Assembly: GCA_900473185.1 (NCBI GenBank)
Contig: UCKU01000018.1
Span: forward strand, 1 to 64,000
Length of the DNA stretch: 64,000 bases
Direction of reading: 5' to 3'
Source: Hyphomicrobiales bacterium
Lineage (GTDB): Bacteria > Pseudomonadota > Alphaproteobacteria > Rhizobiales > Rhizobiaceae
The notes below the pieces were generated by a model. That model did not search any database. It was not told the DNA's origin and saw only the letters and a list, made by a program, of their open reading frames with translations. Each line of letters begins with the position of its first letter. The stretch's first letter is position 1. The position numbers were made by a program, and so were the translations under genes. Below are positions 25,148-33,861 of this stretch, piece by piece.

Positions 25148-25166
25148 GATCGGGGTAGCGCTGATC

Positions 25167-25469
25167 TCAGGCGCGCTTCTGTGCAGCCGGAGCGGTGATC
25201 AGCTTGACCGAGGAATCCGCCAGCCCGTGATGGCCTTCCATGTCGACGACGATATGCCAGTGGCCGCTCTCGGGGATGGCGAGCCTGATCGGCGACTTGC
25301 GCGCGATACCGCCGATATATTTGAAATCGAGCACTTCGGTGAACCGCTGGAAGTTCGGAGCCGTCATCAGCCGCACATTGTTCACGGCGCTCAGAGACAC
25401 CTCGACGATCGTTCCGGCGCGCTGTTCCTTGATATCGTAATGGGTGAAGCGAAAGTTCGGTTTCGGCAT
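25167..25469 (-). CDS. DUF1883 domain protein
   Basis: 100 aa, beginning MPKPNFRFTHYDIKEQRAGT and containing VEVSLSAVNNVRLMTAPNFQ and HWHIVVDMEGHHGLADSSVK. This matches the DUF1883 family of short beta-rich proteins of unknown function. ATG 25469 is chosen; the frame extends to 25631 without recognisable homology. It is convergent with rarA. Confidence 0.75.
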   Translation of the reverse strand: MPKPNFRFTHYDIKEQRAGTIVEVSLSAVNNVRLMTAPNFQRFTEVLDFKYIGGIARKSPIRLAIPESGHWHIVVDMEGHHGLADSSVKLITAPAAQKRA

Positions 25470-25593
25470 TGGTCTCGCGGCATATATAGTCTCTGCATGC
25501 GGGACTCTATCAGGACGGCAGTTAAGGAAAAGTTGGAAATCCTGGGCCTGGTGCCGTTCCCGCTGTTTCAAAATGGCAGGAACGGCACGGTAT

Positions 25594-25857
25594 TTAGTGG
25601 ATATTGCCGGCGCTGCGCGCAAGAGGTGCAAAATCGAGCACTATGCCCGTTGCGGCACGGCAGATCTCATCGGGATTGTGGTTGCACTCTTCCGCGGCGA
25701 AATGAAGGGCCGCGGCTTCATTGATGAAGAGACCGCCGACGAGCCCCTCGCGGTCCTGGACGATCCAGCCGCCGCCCTTGGTGCGGCCGACTGTGAAGCG
25801 GGCCGGACGAGCGGTGAGGGGAGCCGAAATCTGTCGGCGTTGCTGTGCATTTGCCAT
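25594..25857 (-). CDS. Small conserved-type hypothetical protein
   Basis: 87 aa. I do not recognise a family. The central part GGGWIVQDREGLVGGLFINEAAALHFAAEE looks like a short beta-hairpin/helix domain. A GAGGAT site precedes the ATG. It lies 23 nt after the small membrane protein at 25881-26066, and the two probably form an operon. Confidence 0.6.
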   Translation of the reverse strand: MANAQQRRQISAPLTARPARFTVGRTKGGGWIVQDREGLVGGLFINEAAALHFAAEECNHNPDEICRAATGIVLDFAPLARSAGNIH

Positions 25858-25880
25858 TGTCGTGATCCTCGATCCGGCGC

Positions 25881-26066
25881 TTATTGGGAAATCAGGTGGA
25901 AGCTCATCTGCACGAGCCCGGCAAAGGCCATGACGGCGCCGAGCCGCGGTGCAACGGCGACCATGCCGGCAAACAGCGGGTGGGAAGGATCGGCCGCAGC
26001 CGCGTGGGCACTCTCGCCACGTTGCAGCGGGTCAGTCTTGGCAGGCGTATCAGTCAGGCGTGACAT
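25881..26066 (-). CDS. Small membrane protein (61 aa)
   Basis: 61 aa: a polar N-terminal half followed by one hydrophobic helix (about residues 33-58, GMVAVAPRLGAVMAFAGLVQM). The ribosome-binding site AAAGGA is well placed. No known function. It is the first gene of a probable two-gene unit. Confidence 0.55.
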   Translation of the reverse strand: MSRLTDTPAKTDPLQRGESAHAAAADPSHPLFAGMVAVAPRLGAVMAFAGLVQMSFHLISQ

Positions 26067-26188
26067 CGTTTGTCCTTTCGAAGTCTAACTCAACCGCCGT
26101 TTGATAGTCGCGGCGGTGTCACGCTCATCAAGATAGATGCCGGCGGATAGGGTTTCCATTTGGCGCCGGAAACGAAAATATTAAAATC

Positions 26189-27109
26189 TCATAGGGATAG
26201 CGCCATGCGCGCAGCGCTGCCGCCGATGAAGGGGGCAAGCGACTTGGCGATGGTAAAGCGGCTGTCGGCCTCAGTCGGTACAAGCGGAAGGCGAAGATCC
26301 GACGGCGTGCCGCGCAATATCTGCAACGCATATTTCAGCCGCGCAGGATCGCCCTCGTGGCCGAGCGCAGTCACAACCGGCAGCAGCCTGTCGCTCAGCG
26401 CAAGTGCTGCGGATATGTAGCTCCCACAGGCCGCCTGCTGCAGCGACGTGACGAGCCGGGGAAGGATATTCGCGGCCGCAGAAACGATACCGTCGCCGCC
26501 GGAGAGATAAAAGGGCAGCGCGGTACCGTCATGGCCGGACAGGAAACGGAAGCGGTGTCGCAGTGCCAGCGGCAGGTTGGCGAAGCGGGCAATATCCCCG
26601 GTCGCATCGACGATAGCGACAATCGCTTCGAGTTCGGCAAGTCGCTCCAGCGTTCCCACCGTCAGGTCACTCGCCGTGCGGGACGGCGCATTCTCGATCA
26701 GGACAGGCAGATTGCTTGCCGCGGCGATTTGCCGGAAATGATGGAGAATGCCCTTCTGCCCTGGCTTGGAATAGTAGGGTACGGTGATAAGCACAGCGCG
26801 GGCACCGCATTCTTCCGCATCCCGGATAAACGCGATCGTACTCTCGGTGCAATTGGTTCCGGCCGCGGCGATCACCGGAATACGGTCCGCCGCGGCCCGG
26901 ATGCAGATGTCGAGCACCATGCGACGTTCCTGCGGTGAGAGGCTGAACCCTTCACCCGCCGCCGTGCAGACAGCGAGTCCATCGACCCCGCTCAGCACCT
27001 GCCATTCAACAAGAGCTTCCAATGCTGCGTGGTCGACCTCGCCGTCACGGAACGGCGTGACGAGCGCGGTGATCGCGCCACCCAGGCGCAGTCTTCCTTT
27101 GCTGTTCAT
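26189..27109 (-). CDS. DapA-superfamily protein lacking the catalytic lysine
   Basis: 306 aa with the TIM-barrel fold of dihydrodipicolinate synthase / N-acetylneuraminate lyase. Conserved parts are GAITALVTPF (11-20), PYYSKP with the catalytic tyrosine (111-116), and the SRT after LIENAP. However, the Schiff-base lysine position reads Val167 (IVAIVDATGD), and the two threonines of the usual TTGE motif are alanines (A50, A51). It is therefore unlikely to work as a class I aldolase. The small membrane-protein gene 9 nt upstream is probably cotranscribed. Confidence 0.85.
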   Translation of the reverse strand: MNSKGRLRLGGAITALVTPFRDGEVDHAALEALVEWQVLSGVDGLAVCTAAGEGFSLSPQERRMVLDICIRAAADRIPVIAAAGTNCTESTIAFIRDAEECGARAVLITVPYYSKPGQKGILHHFRQIAAASNLPVLIENAPSRTASDLTVGTLERLAELEAIVAIVDATGDIARFANLPLALRHRFRFLSGHDGTALPFYLSGGDGIVSAAANILPRLVTSLQQAACGSYISAALALSDRLLPVVTALGHEGDPARLKYALQILRGTPSDLRLPLVPTEADSRFTIAKSLAPFIGGSAARMALSL

Positions 27110-27118
27110 GATTAGGCC

Positions 27119-27277
27119 TCAGAGCGAGCCGAGGATCACGTAGAGTTCCACGCAGGCGAGCACGATGCCGAAGATCATCAGCGCCTGTGCCGTGCGTTTC
27201 TCGCGCATCTGCCGCTTGTCACGCGTGATGCGGTAGGGGCGAAGCGGCAGGTATTGAGAGGACATGACATCTCGCAT
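27119..27277 (-). CDS. Small basic membrane protein (52 aa)
   Basis: 52 aa from ATG 27277: a basic N-terminus (RPYRITRDKRQMREKRTAQ) and one membrane helix (ALMIFGIVLACVELYVILG). AAAGG lies upstream. A longer frame to 27367 has no clear start. The stop is 9 nt from the DapA-like gene, suggesting an operon. Confidence 0.55.
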   Translation of the reverse strand: MRDVMSSQYLPLRPYRITRDKRQMREKRTAQALMIFGIVLACVELYVILGSL

Positions 27278-27380
27278 GGTAGTAACCTTTGCTGTTGAGG
27301 CGAAGGCTACTGCCACCTCCGATAGGAAATCCATTCGGAGCAGAGATCGAGGATATAGGAATTGCATAAAGAGGCGGCGG

Positions 27381-28385
27381 TCAGCCGCCGCGCTGGTTTT
27401 CCTTGTCGAGCTGGGTCACCAGCGCTAGTACGACCTCCGACACAGGCGTCGGCACGTTAGCGGTGCGCCCGAGCGCGACGACCATGCCGACGAGCGGCAC
27501 GATTTCCAGCGCCTTGCCGGCCAGCAGATCCTGCAGCATCGAGGTGCGCACCGGGCCGATGTGACGCGACTGCTGCAGCCTCTCCTCGATGGTGATGCTG
27601 AATTTCGCGCCGAGAGCGCTGCCGACGGCGCGCACTTCGTTCATGATCTTCCCAACCATGTGGAAAAGCGCAGGATCGGCCATGATGTCGGTCATCAACG
27701 CCCGCGTCAGGGCGCTGATCGGGTTGAAGGCCGCATTACCCGTCAGCTTGTTCCAGATCTCGTCGCGAATGCGCCGCGTGGTCGAGACATTGAGGTCGGC
27801 CTCGACAAAAAGGCCGGCAATGGATTCGAGATCGGCCGACATCTCGCCGGAGGGTTCGCCGAGCACGAAGCGGCCTTTATTGGAAAGGCGGATCTCGCCT
27901 GGATTGACGACTTCCGCCCCTTGCATCGCCACGCAGCCAATCACCCGTTCCGGCCCGATTAGGCGCCACAGTTTCCCGCCGGGATCCAGTTCGTCGAACT
28001 GTAGCTCGGTATGGCCGCTTTGCGTATCGCGATGAAAATACCACCAGGGAATGCCGTTCAGCACCATGACAACGCGTGTATTACCCTTCAGCAGCGTAGC
28101 CATGCCGTCGGCGGCCGGTCCGAGCTGGTGGCCCTTGAGGCCGGTGATGATGAGATCCTGCGGTGGGAGCGTGGTCGGATCGTCGGTTGCTGTGATCCGC
28201 ACGTTAATCGGTTTGTCCGCATCGGCTTCGTGCAGGGAAAGACCGTTCTTCTGGATCGCTTCCAGGTGCGCGCCGCGGGCGACGACGGAAACAGTCGCAT
28301 TGTCGCCGAGCCGGCTTGCAATCTTGACGGCGATCGCACCTCCAAGAGCGCCGGCTCCGTAAATACAGATCGATGTGCTCGCCAT
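27381..28385 (-). CDS. 2-dehydropantoate 2-reductase-like protein
   Basis: 334 aa of the ApbA/PanE family, which reduce ketopantoate with NADPH in pantothenate synthesis. The Rossmann motif GAGALGGAIA is at residues 10-19. The C-terminal helical domain contains WNKLTGNAAFNPISALTRA, where the lysine-asparagine pair is catalytic. Many rhizobia have several paralogues with other 2-oxoacid substrates, so the exact substrate is open. Confidence 0.85.
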   Translation of the reverse strand: MASTSICIYGAGALGGAIAVKIASRLGDNATVSVVARGAHLEAIQKNGLSLHEADADKPINVRITATDDPTTLPPQDLIITGLKGHQLGPAADGMATLLKGNTRVVMVLNGIPWWYFHRDTQSGHTELQFDELDPGGKLWRLIGPERVIGCVAMQGAEVVNPGEIRLSNKGRFVLGEPSGEMSADLESIAGLFVEADLNVSTTRRIRDEIWNKLTGNAAFNPISALTRALMTDIMADPALFHMVGKIMNEVRAVGSALGAKFSITIEERLQQSRHIGPVRTSMLQDLLAGKALEIVPLVGMVVALGRTANVPTPVSEVVLALVTQLDKENQRGG

Positions 28386-28485
28386 GCCTGCCTCTTTCTA
28401 TTGGTGATGACGCGGTAGACATAGGCCATCGAAGTGGCAGAGCGAACGAAAATCTTGACCTTTCGAACGCTCTTCACGTGGAAAT

Positions 28486-28513
28486 GAAAACAAGCGCGCC
28501 GTCGGCGCGCTTG
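28486..28513 (-). terminator. Terminator after SDR gene
   Basis: Perfect 10-bp stem CAAGCGCGCC (28491-28500) with GGCGCGCTTG (28504-28513), 3-nt loop. On the minus strand it is followed by TTTTC, fitting an intrinsic terminator for the gene ending at 28530. Confidence 0.8.
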
Positions 28514-28529
28514 TTGTTGTCGGGAAAGG

Positions 28530-29369
28530 TCAGGCCGTCTGTTCGAAGTCCGTGGAGACCGCGAGCTGACGCCACTGTGCAAGTTCCTTCTCCACGCTGG
28601 CATGTTCCTCTTCGATCTTGGCGACCGTATCGCTGCCGAAAGGCATGCGCAGCGGCGGGTTGGCCGAGTTCACCATCTCGATGATGCCGGCGGTCAGCTT
28701 GGCGGGGTCTCCTGGCTGGGCATGGTTGGCGCCGGCTGCGAAGTCGCGCATGTTGCCGGCCGGCGTGCCGACATAATCAGGAATGGAGGCCGGGCTGATT
28801 GCCAGCGAGTTGTCATGCAGGAAGTCCGTGCGGAAGAAGCCGGGCTCGATGATTGTGACCTTGATACCGAAGGGTTCGACTTCGGTTGCCAGCGATTCCG
28901 ACAGGCCTTCGACGGCAAACTTCGTGGAGCCGTACACCCCCCAGCCGGGGAAGCCGTAGTAGCCGCCGATCGACGAGAAGTTCAAGATATGGCCGGAGCG
29001 CTGGCGGCGCATATAGGGCAGCGCGGCGCGGGTGACCTTCAGCAGGCCGAAGACGTTGGTGGCGTAGATCTTTTCGATCTCTTCGGCCGTTGCTTCCTCG
29101 ACGGCGCCGAGCAAGCCGTAGCCGGCATTGTTGGCGAGGATATCGATGCGGCCGAAGCGGGCAACGGCGGCAGCGGCAGCTTGCCTGGCCTGTTCTTCAT
29201 TGGTGACGTCGAGAGCGACGGCAAGCAGGTTCGGATGATCGCCGAACTGTTCGGTGATGGTCTTGGGGTTGCGGGCGGTGGCAACGACAGCGTCGCCGCG
29301 AGCAAGGGCGTCCTTGGTCATCAGCGCGCCGAAACCACGCGATGCACCCGTGATAAACCAGACTTTCAT
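28530..29369 (-). CDS. SDR family oxidoreductase
   Basis: 279 aa of the classical short-chain dehydrogenase type: cofactor motif TGASRGFG (8-15), NNAGYG, catalytic serine in NFSSIGG and YGSTK as the YxxxK motif. The longer C-terminus and the RGFGA motif resemble the 17-beta-HSD-like/FabG-like subgroup. Substrate unknown. It is divergent from a LysR gene, 125 nt apart, which probably controls it. Confidence 0.88.
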   Translation of the reverse strand: MKVWFITGASRGFGALMTKDALARGDAVVATARNPKTITEQFGDHPNLLAVALDVTNEEQARQAAAAAVARFGRIDILANNAGYGLLGAVEEATAEEIEKIYATNVFGLLKVTRAALPYMRRQRSGHILNFSSIGGYYGFPGWGVYGSTKFAVEGLSESLATEVEPFGIKVTIIEPGFFRTDFLHDNSLAISPASIPDYVGTPAGNMRDFAAGANHAQPGDPAKLTAGIIEMVNSANPPLRMPFGSDTVAKIEEEHASVEKELAQWRQLAVSTDFEQTA

Positions 29370-29494
29370 GGCAATTCCCTTTCCTTGAGAGTGTTTGTTT
29401 CAGCAGTTCGTTGCTGACGGAGAGGAATTTGACGCAAATCTCGCTCATGTATAAGATTCGTTATTTGATGGACTATGATGAGTGAAATTCAGCA

Positions 29495-30382
29495 ATGAGA
29501 GCAACTGAACTTTCCGAAATGGCAGCCTTCGCCGCTGTCGCCAGGCACAAGAGCTTCCGCAAGGCGGGAGAGGAGAGGGGTGTCACCGCCTCCGCGGTCA
29601 GTCACGCCGTCCTCAATCTGGAGGACCGCATCGGCATCCGCTTGCTGAACCGCACGACCCGCAGCGTCTCGCTGACGGAGGCCGGCGAATTGCTTCGCTC
29701 TCATCTCGATCCGGCCTTCGGCGAGATCAGTTCTGCACTCGATGCGCTGAACCGTTTCCGCGATACCCCCTTCGGCCGTGTGCGCATCAATGTCGGCAAT
29801 TCCATTGCGCCCTTTGTCGTCGGCCAGGTCATCGGGCCGCTCCTGATGAAGAACCCCAACCTGCAGCTCGAAATCGCAGCAACGGACCGGCTGGTGGACA
29901 TCGTCGAGGAAGGTTTCGACGCCGGCATCCGCTTCGGCGAACGTGTCACCGAGGGCATGATCGCCGTGCGCATCAAGCCGCGCATGCGCCTCGTCGTCGT
30001 CGGCTCTCCCGCCTATTTCGAAACCCGGCCAAAACCGCAGACCCCGCATGATCTGAAGCGCCATATCTGCATTCAGAACATGTTCCCCTCGGGTGCGCGT
30101 TACCCCTGGGATTTTAAGAGGGACGGCCAGGCCATCACCTTCCACCCGACCGGCCCGCTCTCGCTCGACGACCACGAATTGATGACGGCAGCTGCCTTGA
30201 GCGGCGTGGCGCTCGCCTATGTCTGGGAGGGCAGGGTGGTGCCGTTGATTGCGAGCGGCCAGCTTATCCAGGTGCTGGACGAATGGTGCCAGCCGGAGGA
30301 GCCGCTCTACCTCTACTATCCCAGTCGGCGGCATATATCGGCGGGCTTCCGGACTGTGATCGACGCCATCAGGGGCGATTGA
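29495..30382 (+). CDS. LysR family transcriptional regulator
   Basis: 295 aa. The N-terminal helix-turn-helix spans about residues 18-37 (SFRKAGEERGVTASAVSHAV), followed by RLLNRTTRSVSLTEAG, and then a periplasmic-binding-like effector domain. It belongs to the group often annotated as regulating divergent SDR genes. The shared 125-nt gap is its likely binding region. Confidence 0.9.
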   Translation: MRATELSEMAAFAAVARHKSFRKAGEERGVTASAVSHAVLNLEDRIGIRLLNRTTRSVSLTEAGELLRSHLDPAFGEISSALDALNRFRDTPFGRVRINVGNSIAPFVVGQVIGPLLMKNPNLQLEIAATDRLVDIVEEGFDAGIRFGERVTEGMIAVRIKPRMRLVVVGSPAYFETRPKPQTPHDLKRHICIQNMFPSGARYPWDFKRDGQAITFHPTGPLSLDDHELMTAAALSGVALAYVWEGRVVPLIASGQLIQVLDEWCQPEEPLYLYYPSRRHISAGFRTVIDAIRGD

Positions 30383-30385
30383 GCC

Positions 30386-30808
30386 TTACAGCTTGCGGAA
30401 CTCCAGCCGGTAGACGACATCCTCCCCCGTGACGGGATCGATGCCGGGCGCATCGCTGATGACGAGCATGTCGTCCTCGATATGCACCGGGCGTATAAGG
30501 GGCCGCTCCCATGTCGGGTTCCAGGCGGCCTCGACATGATGGATCACTTTGTCGCCCTCCAGAGTATAGGCAGCGGTGTAAGCCAGCATCGTATCGAAAA
30601 GTGCGGCCTTTTCATTGTCGTTGGGGGCTTTGCCGTTCGGTTTCGGCCGACGTCGGTTGGTGACGAAGGCCATCATCCGGCCATCGGCGTGATAGGCGAT
30701 GTATCCAATGGGATCGGCACCCATGGCGTCGCTGACTTCTCCCGTCGCAACGACGGTTCGCGTCCACGAGATCATGCGCCACGTCCCGAGCAGGGCGGCT
30801 CTGTCCAT
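30386..30808 (-). CDS. Lipocalin-like domain protein
   Basis: 140 aa. The N-terminus (LLGTWRMISWTRTV) and the motif GYIAYHADGRMMAFV are typical of the lipocalin-like family PF13924, small beta-barrel proteins sometimes linked to polyketide or hydrophobic ligands. ATG 30808 follows AGGGGAAGATC; the longer frame from 30838 is less likely. It is convergent with the LysR gene and 4 nt from its stop. Confidence 0.75.
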   Translation of the reverse strand: MDRAALLGTWRMISWTRTVVATGEVSDAMGADPIGYIAYHADGRMMAFVTNRRRPKPNGKAPNDNEKAALFDTMLAYTAAYTLEGDKVIHHVEAAWNPTWERPLIRPVHIEDDMLVISDAPGIDPVTGEDVVYRLEFRKL

Positions 30809-30951
30809 GATCTTCCCCTCCTTAAAGTAGTTTAGCACAACTAGAAATACGGGCTACGAACTTATGCGATCAGTCAAAACTCCCTTTTGACTCTCGGTGG
30901 TGAAGTGGTGAAGATGCGCCGCACGAAGGAAGAACAGCGCCGGAGGGGCGA

Positions 30952-32001
30952 ATGAGAAAACCGATTTTTTCTGCCGGTAGTCGGTGGAAAGTGGAATGTC
31001 GCATAGGGCTGCTGTCAGCGCTTGCAGCCGCTGTGCTGTCTGCGTTCCCGCTGGAAATATCGGCCCAGGAAATGCCGGCACAAACACCCGCCTCCCAGGA
31101 GCAGGTCGAAAAGCTGCTTTCCCGCTGGAAGGAACATTTCAAGGGCGCTGAGACCCTCAGGGACCGGCGCACCGCGTTCCGCGATTTCATGGAAACGCTG
31201 CCGGAGCCGACACGCATCCAGATCCGGCATGTCGATGCCGGCGGGGTCGAGGCCGAGCTGATCTGGCCGGCGCGCCTTCATCATCCGATCGGCCGGCGTG
31301 TGATCCTCTTCATTCATGGCGGCGGTTTCTACAGCGGCTCCATTCGCAGCCACAGCCTGCTTGCCGGCTCGCTTGCCAAGGCCGCTTCCAGCGATGTGCT
31401 GCTCATCGATTACCGGCGGGCGCCGGAATACGGCTATCCTGCGCAGGTCAACGACGCCTTGAGCGCCTACCGCTATCTGCTCGACAGCGGCTACAGCAAT
31501 GGGAATATAATTATTATCGGCGATGGCGCGGGGGGCAATCTCGCAATCGAAACCGTGCTGCGGCAGATGCGCTCCAGACAACCGTTGCCGGCCGCCGTCG
31601 TGGCGCTCAGCCCGATCACTGATCTGGCGGCATCAGGCGCATCGGTCACGTCGAATGCCGCCAACGATCAGGTGGTGGACAAGAATGTGCTGGAGGCGCT
31701 GCGTAAAGCCTATCTCGGCAACAATTCCGCGACGGATCCCGACATTTCCCCGCTATATGCCGATTTCTCGGGTTTTCCGCCATTGCTGCTGCAAGTCGGC
31801 TCCGGCGAGTTGCTGCTCGACGATACGCTGCGACTTGCCGAGAAGGCGCGCAAGGATGGCGTCGATGTGACGGCTGAGGTCTGGCCGGGAATGCCGCATC
31901 AATGGCAGCTTTTCCCCTCGGTGCTCGATGACGCCGACAAGGCCGGCCAGAAGATCGCCGAATTCGCGATCACGCATTTTGCAGACCCGCCGGCACAGTA
32001 A
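30952..32001 (+). CDS. Secreted alpha/beta hydrolase of HSL type, nucleophile replaced
   Basis: 349 aa with an N-terminal hydrophobic signal region (about 17-38, ending ISAQ). The oxyanion motif HGGGF is at 122-126, Asp at about 290-291 (LLDD) and His316 (PGMPHQW), as in hormone-sensitive-lipase-type esterases. The nucleophile elbow, normally GDSAGG, reads GDGAGG, so Gly192 stands in place of serine. It may be inactive as an esterase or have another role. Confidence 0.8.
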   Translation: MRKPIFSAGSRWKVECRIGLLSALAAAVLSAFPLEISAQEMPAQTPASQEQVEKLLSRWKEHFKGAETLRDRRTAFRDFMETLPEPTRIQIRHVDAGGVEAELIWPARLHHPIGRRVILFIHGGGFYSGSIRSHSLLAGSLAKAASSDVLLIDYRRAPEYGYPAQVNDALSAYRYLLDSGYSNGNIIIIGDGAGGNLAIETVLRQMRSRQPLPAAVVALSPITDLAASGASVTSNAANDQVVDKNVLEALRKAYLGNNSATDPDISPLYADFSGFPPLLLQVGSGELLLDDTLRLAEKARKDGVDVTAEVWPGMPHQWQLFPSVLDDADKAGQKIAEFAITHFADPPAQ

Positions 32002-32032
32002 GGACCAATCCAATACCGCACGACCGCAACTC

Positions 32033-32638
32033 TTACGAGTGGTTCGAATTCAGCCCCTCGATCGGCCGGCCAATGGCGAGGTTCTGACGAAGCTTGGGAT
32101 CGAGCCGTTCGGCATAGGCATGATCGGGCGCAGCACCCAGCGCATCCAGCATCTTGGAGAAGAAGCAGCGCGCTGCCGCCGCCGCAGTGACGTCGAAGAT
32201 CTCTGCGTCGCTGAGCCCGTGCCGCTTCAAACCATCGATGTCCTGCTGCGTCACCGAAGTCGCATCGCGCGCCACCTTGGCGGCAAAGTCCATGATTGCC
32301 CGCTCGATGGCATCGATGGGCGCTTTTTCGCTGCCGCCGGCGACTGCCGAAAGACTGTCATTGGTAAAACCGTCGCGCAGCAGCACGGAACCATGGGCCA
32401 GCATACAATAGGACGACTTGAGCTCCCTGGCCGCCGCCAGCGTCACCAGTTCATAGCGCCGCTGGCTCATATGGCCGCGAATGCTGGCAAGCAGCGTCCC
32501 CCAGTGCTCCATCACCTCAGGTCGGTGGCCGAAGGCCCGGTACATATTCGGCAGATAGCCATAACTTGCCTCAGCCGAGGCGTACATCGAAGCCGTCTTC
32601 TCGCTGGCGGAAGCATCTGGAGTACGAATGAAGGCCAT
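32033..32638 (-). CDS. AhpD-like / carboxymuconolactone decarboxylase family protein
   Basis: 201 aa with an AhpD-like helical core. The motif SSYCMLAHGSVL (near residue 85) supplies Cys and His in the CxxxH arrangement of peroxidase-related enzymes; the first cysteine of the CxxC form is absent. It is likely a peroxidase-like or decarboxylase-fold protein. Start ATG 32638 (MAFIRTPDASASEK), with GGGAGGATCG upstream. Confidence 0.78.
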   Translation of the reverse strand: MAFIRTPDASASEKTASMYASAEASYGYLPNMYRAFGHRPEVMEHWGTLLASIRGHMSQRRYELVTLAAARELKSSYCMLAHGSVLLRDGFTNDSLSAVAGGSEKAPIDAIERAIMDFAAKVARDATSVTQQDIDGLKRHGLSDAEIFDVTAAAAARCFFSKMLDALGAAPDHAYAERLDPKLRQNLAIGRPIEGLNSNHS

Positions 32639-32736
32639 GGCACGATCCTCCCTTGATCCACTGGGAGAATAGAGCGGCATCCGGCGACATCAATCTGCCC
32701 GCTAATCGCTTTCCGCAAAACAGATGCCTGATGCCC

Positions 32737-33156
32737 TCAGCCGGCCGCCTGGCTCTGCCGCTGGCGGTAGAATGGCAGGATATGGTGTTCCGTCAGCGGC
32801 GCCATGATAATCTCGCCTGGTTCAGACGGCGATATCCAGCAGACCTCTTCGATCTCGGCCGTTGCGTGGGTATCGTCATCCTGCACATGCAGCAGGAAAA
32901 CATCGGCGATGACCACATGATCCGGTTCGTTGGCAGCCGTCGCCTGAAACTGACCCAGGAATTCGAGCTCCGCAGGCGTCGCGGTGACGCCGATCTCCTC
33001 TGAGAGTTCGCGCATCAGGGCTTCCTCGGGCGTCTCTCCGGGCTCGATCTTGCCGCCCGGCTGCATGAAGGCCGTAGTGCCGCGCTTGCGCACCAAAAGC
33101 GTACGACCGTCGCTCCGCAACAGGAGGGCGGCCGATATTCTGATTATCTTCGTCAT
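32737..33156 (-). CDS. Nudix hydrolase
   Basis: 139 aa. The Nudix box is complete: G-x5-E-x7-REL-x-EE-x-G, starting at GKIEPGETPEE (about residue 35). Such enzymes hydrolyse nucleoside diphosphates linked to another group. The substrate is not evident. Start ATG 33156 (MTKIIRISAALLL); the frame extends to 33186. It is divergent from msrC. Confidence 0.85.
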   Translation of the reverse strand: MTKIIRISAALLLRSDGRTLLVRKRGTTAFMQPGGKIEPGETPEEALMRELSEEIGVTATPAELEFLGQFQATAANEPDHVVIADVFLLHVQDDDTHATAEIEEVCWISPSEPGEIIMAPLTEHHILPFYRQRQSQAAG

Positions 33157-33273
33157 ACACAAATCTGACCGGATTCGCTGCCGCAATTCAACTGCCGTAG
33201 TCGGATCGGCCGTTTGTCAAAACCCGCCTGACCGCCTATATCAGCGGCTCAGAAACAGGAAGTGGATGTGACA

Positions 33274-33762
33274 ATGTTCCAGGCGGCGTCGATCGAAGTG
33301 GACAACAAGGCCGAGTTCTATCGAGAGCTTGCCCAGCAGCTGCAGGGTTTGCTCGAAGGCGAGCCGGATATGATCGCCAACGCCGCCAACACTTCGGCCC
33401 TGATGTACCAGATGATGCCCGATCTCAACTGGGCAGGCTTCTACCTGCTGAAGGGTGAGGAACTCGTGCTCGGTCCCTTCCAGGGCAAGCCGGCCTGCGT
33501 GCGCATTCCCGTCGGTCGCGGCGTTTGCGGCACGGCGGTCAAGGAGCGCGCCTCCGTTCTGGTGGAAGACGTCCATGCGTTTCCCGGCCATATCGCCTGC
33601 GATGCCGCATCCCGCTCCGAGCTCGTCGTTCCCATCAGGAACGGCGATGAGATCGTCGGTGTCATCGACCTCGACAGCCCGCTTCCCGCCCGTTTCGATG
33701 TCGACGACCAGGCTGGCATCGAGCGCCTGGCCGAAATCTTTGCCGCGGCAACCCGTTTCTGA
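33274..33762 (+). CDS. msrC: Free methionine-(R)-sulfoxide reductase (GAF domain)
   Basis: 162 aa, a single GAF domain. Cysteines C75, C85 and C109 have the same spacing (10 and 24) as the catalytic cysteines 84, 94 and 118 of the E. coli enzyme, which supports reduction of free Met-R-sulfoxide. The start is uncertain: ATG 33274 or GTG 33268, both after AGGAAG. With msrPQ it gives the window two methionine-oxidation repair systems. Confidence 0.88.
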   Translation: MFQAASIEVDNKAEFYRELAQQLQGLLEGEPDMIANAANTSALMYQMMPDLNWAGFYLLKGEELVLGPFQGKPACVRIPVGRGVCGTAVKERASVLVEDVHAFPGHIACDAASRSELVVPIRNGDEIVGVIDLDSPLPARFDVDDQAGIERLAEIFAAATRF

Positions 33763-33861
33763 GCGGACTGGCTTGGCGACGATCCATCGCCGCGTTTCCG
33801 GTCGGGTTTGATCCCGCTATTGACCCTCGCGGAAACTGTCAACGAAGGCGATGGCGACGGA

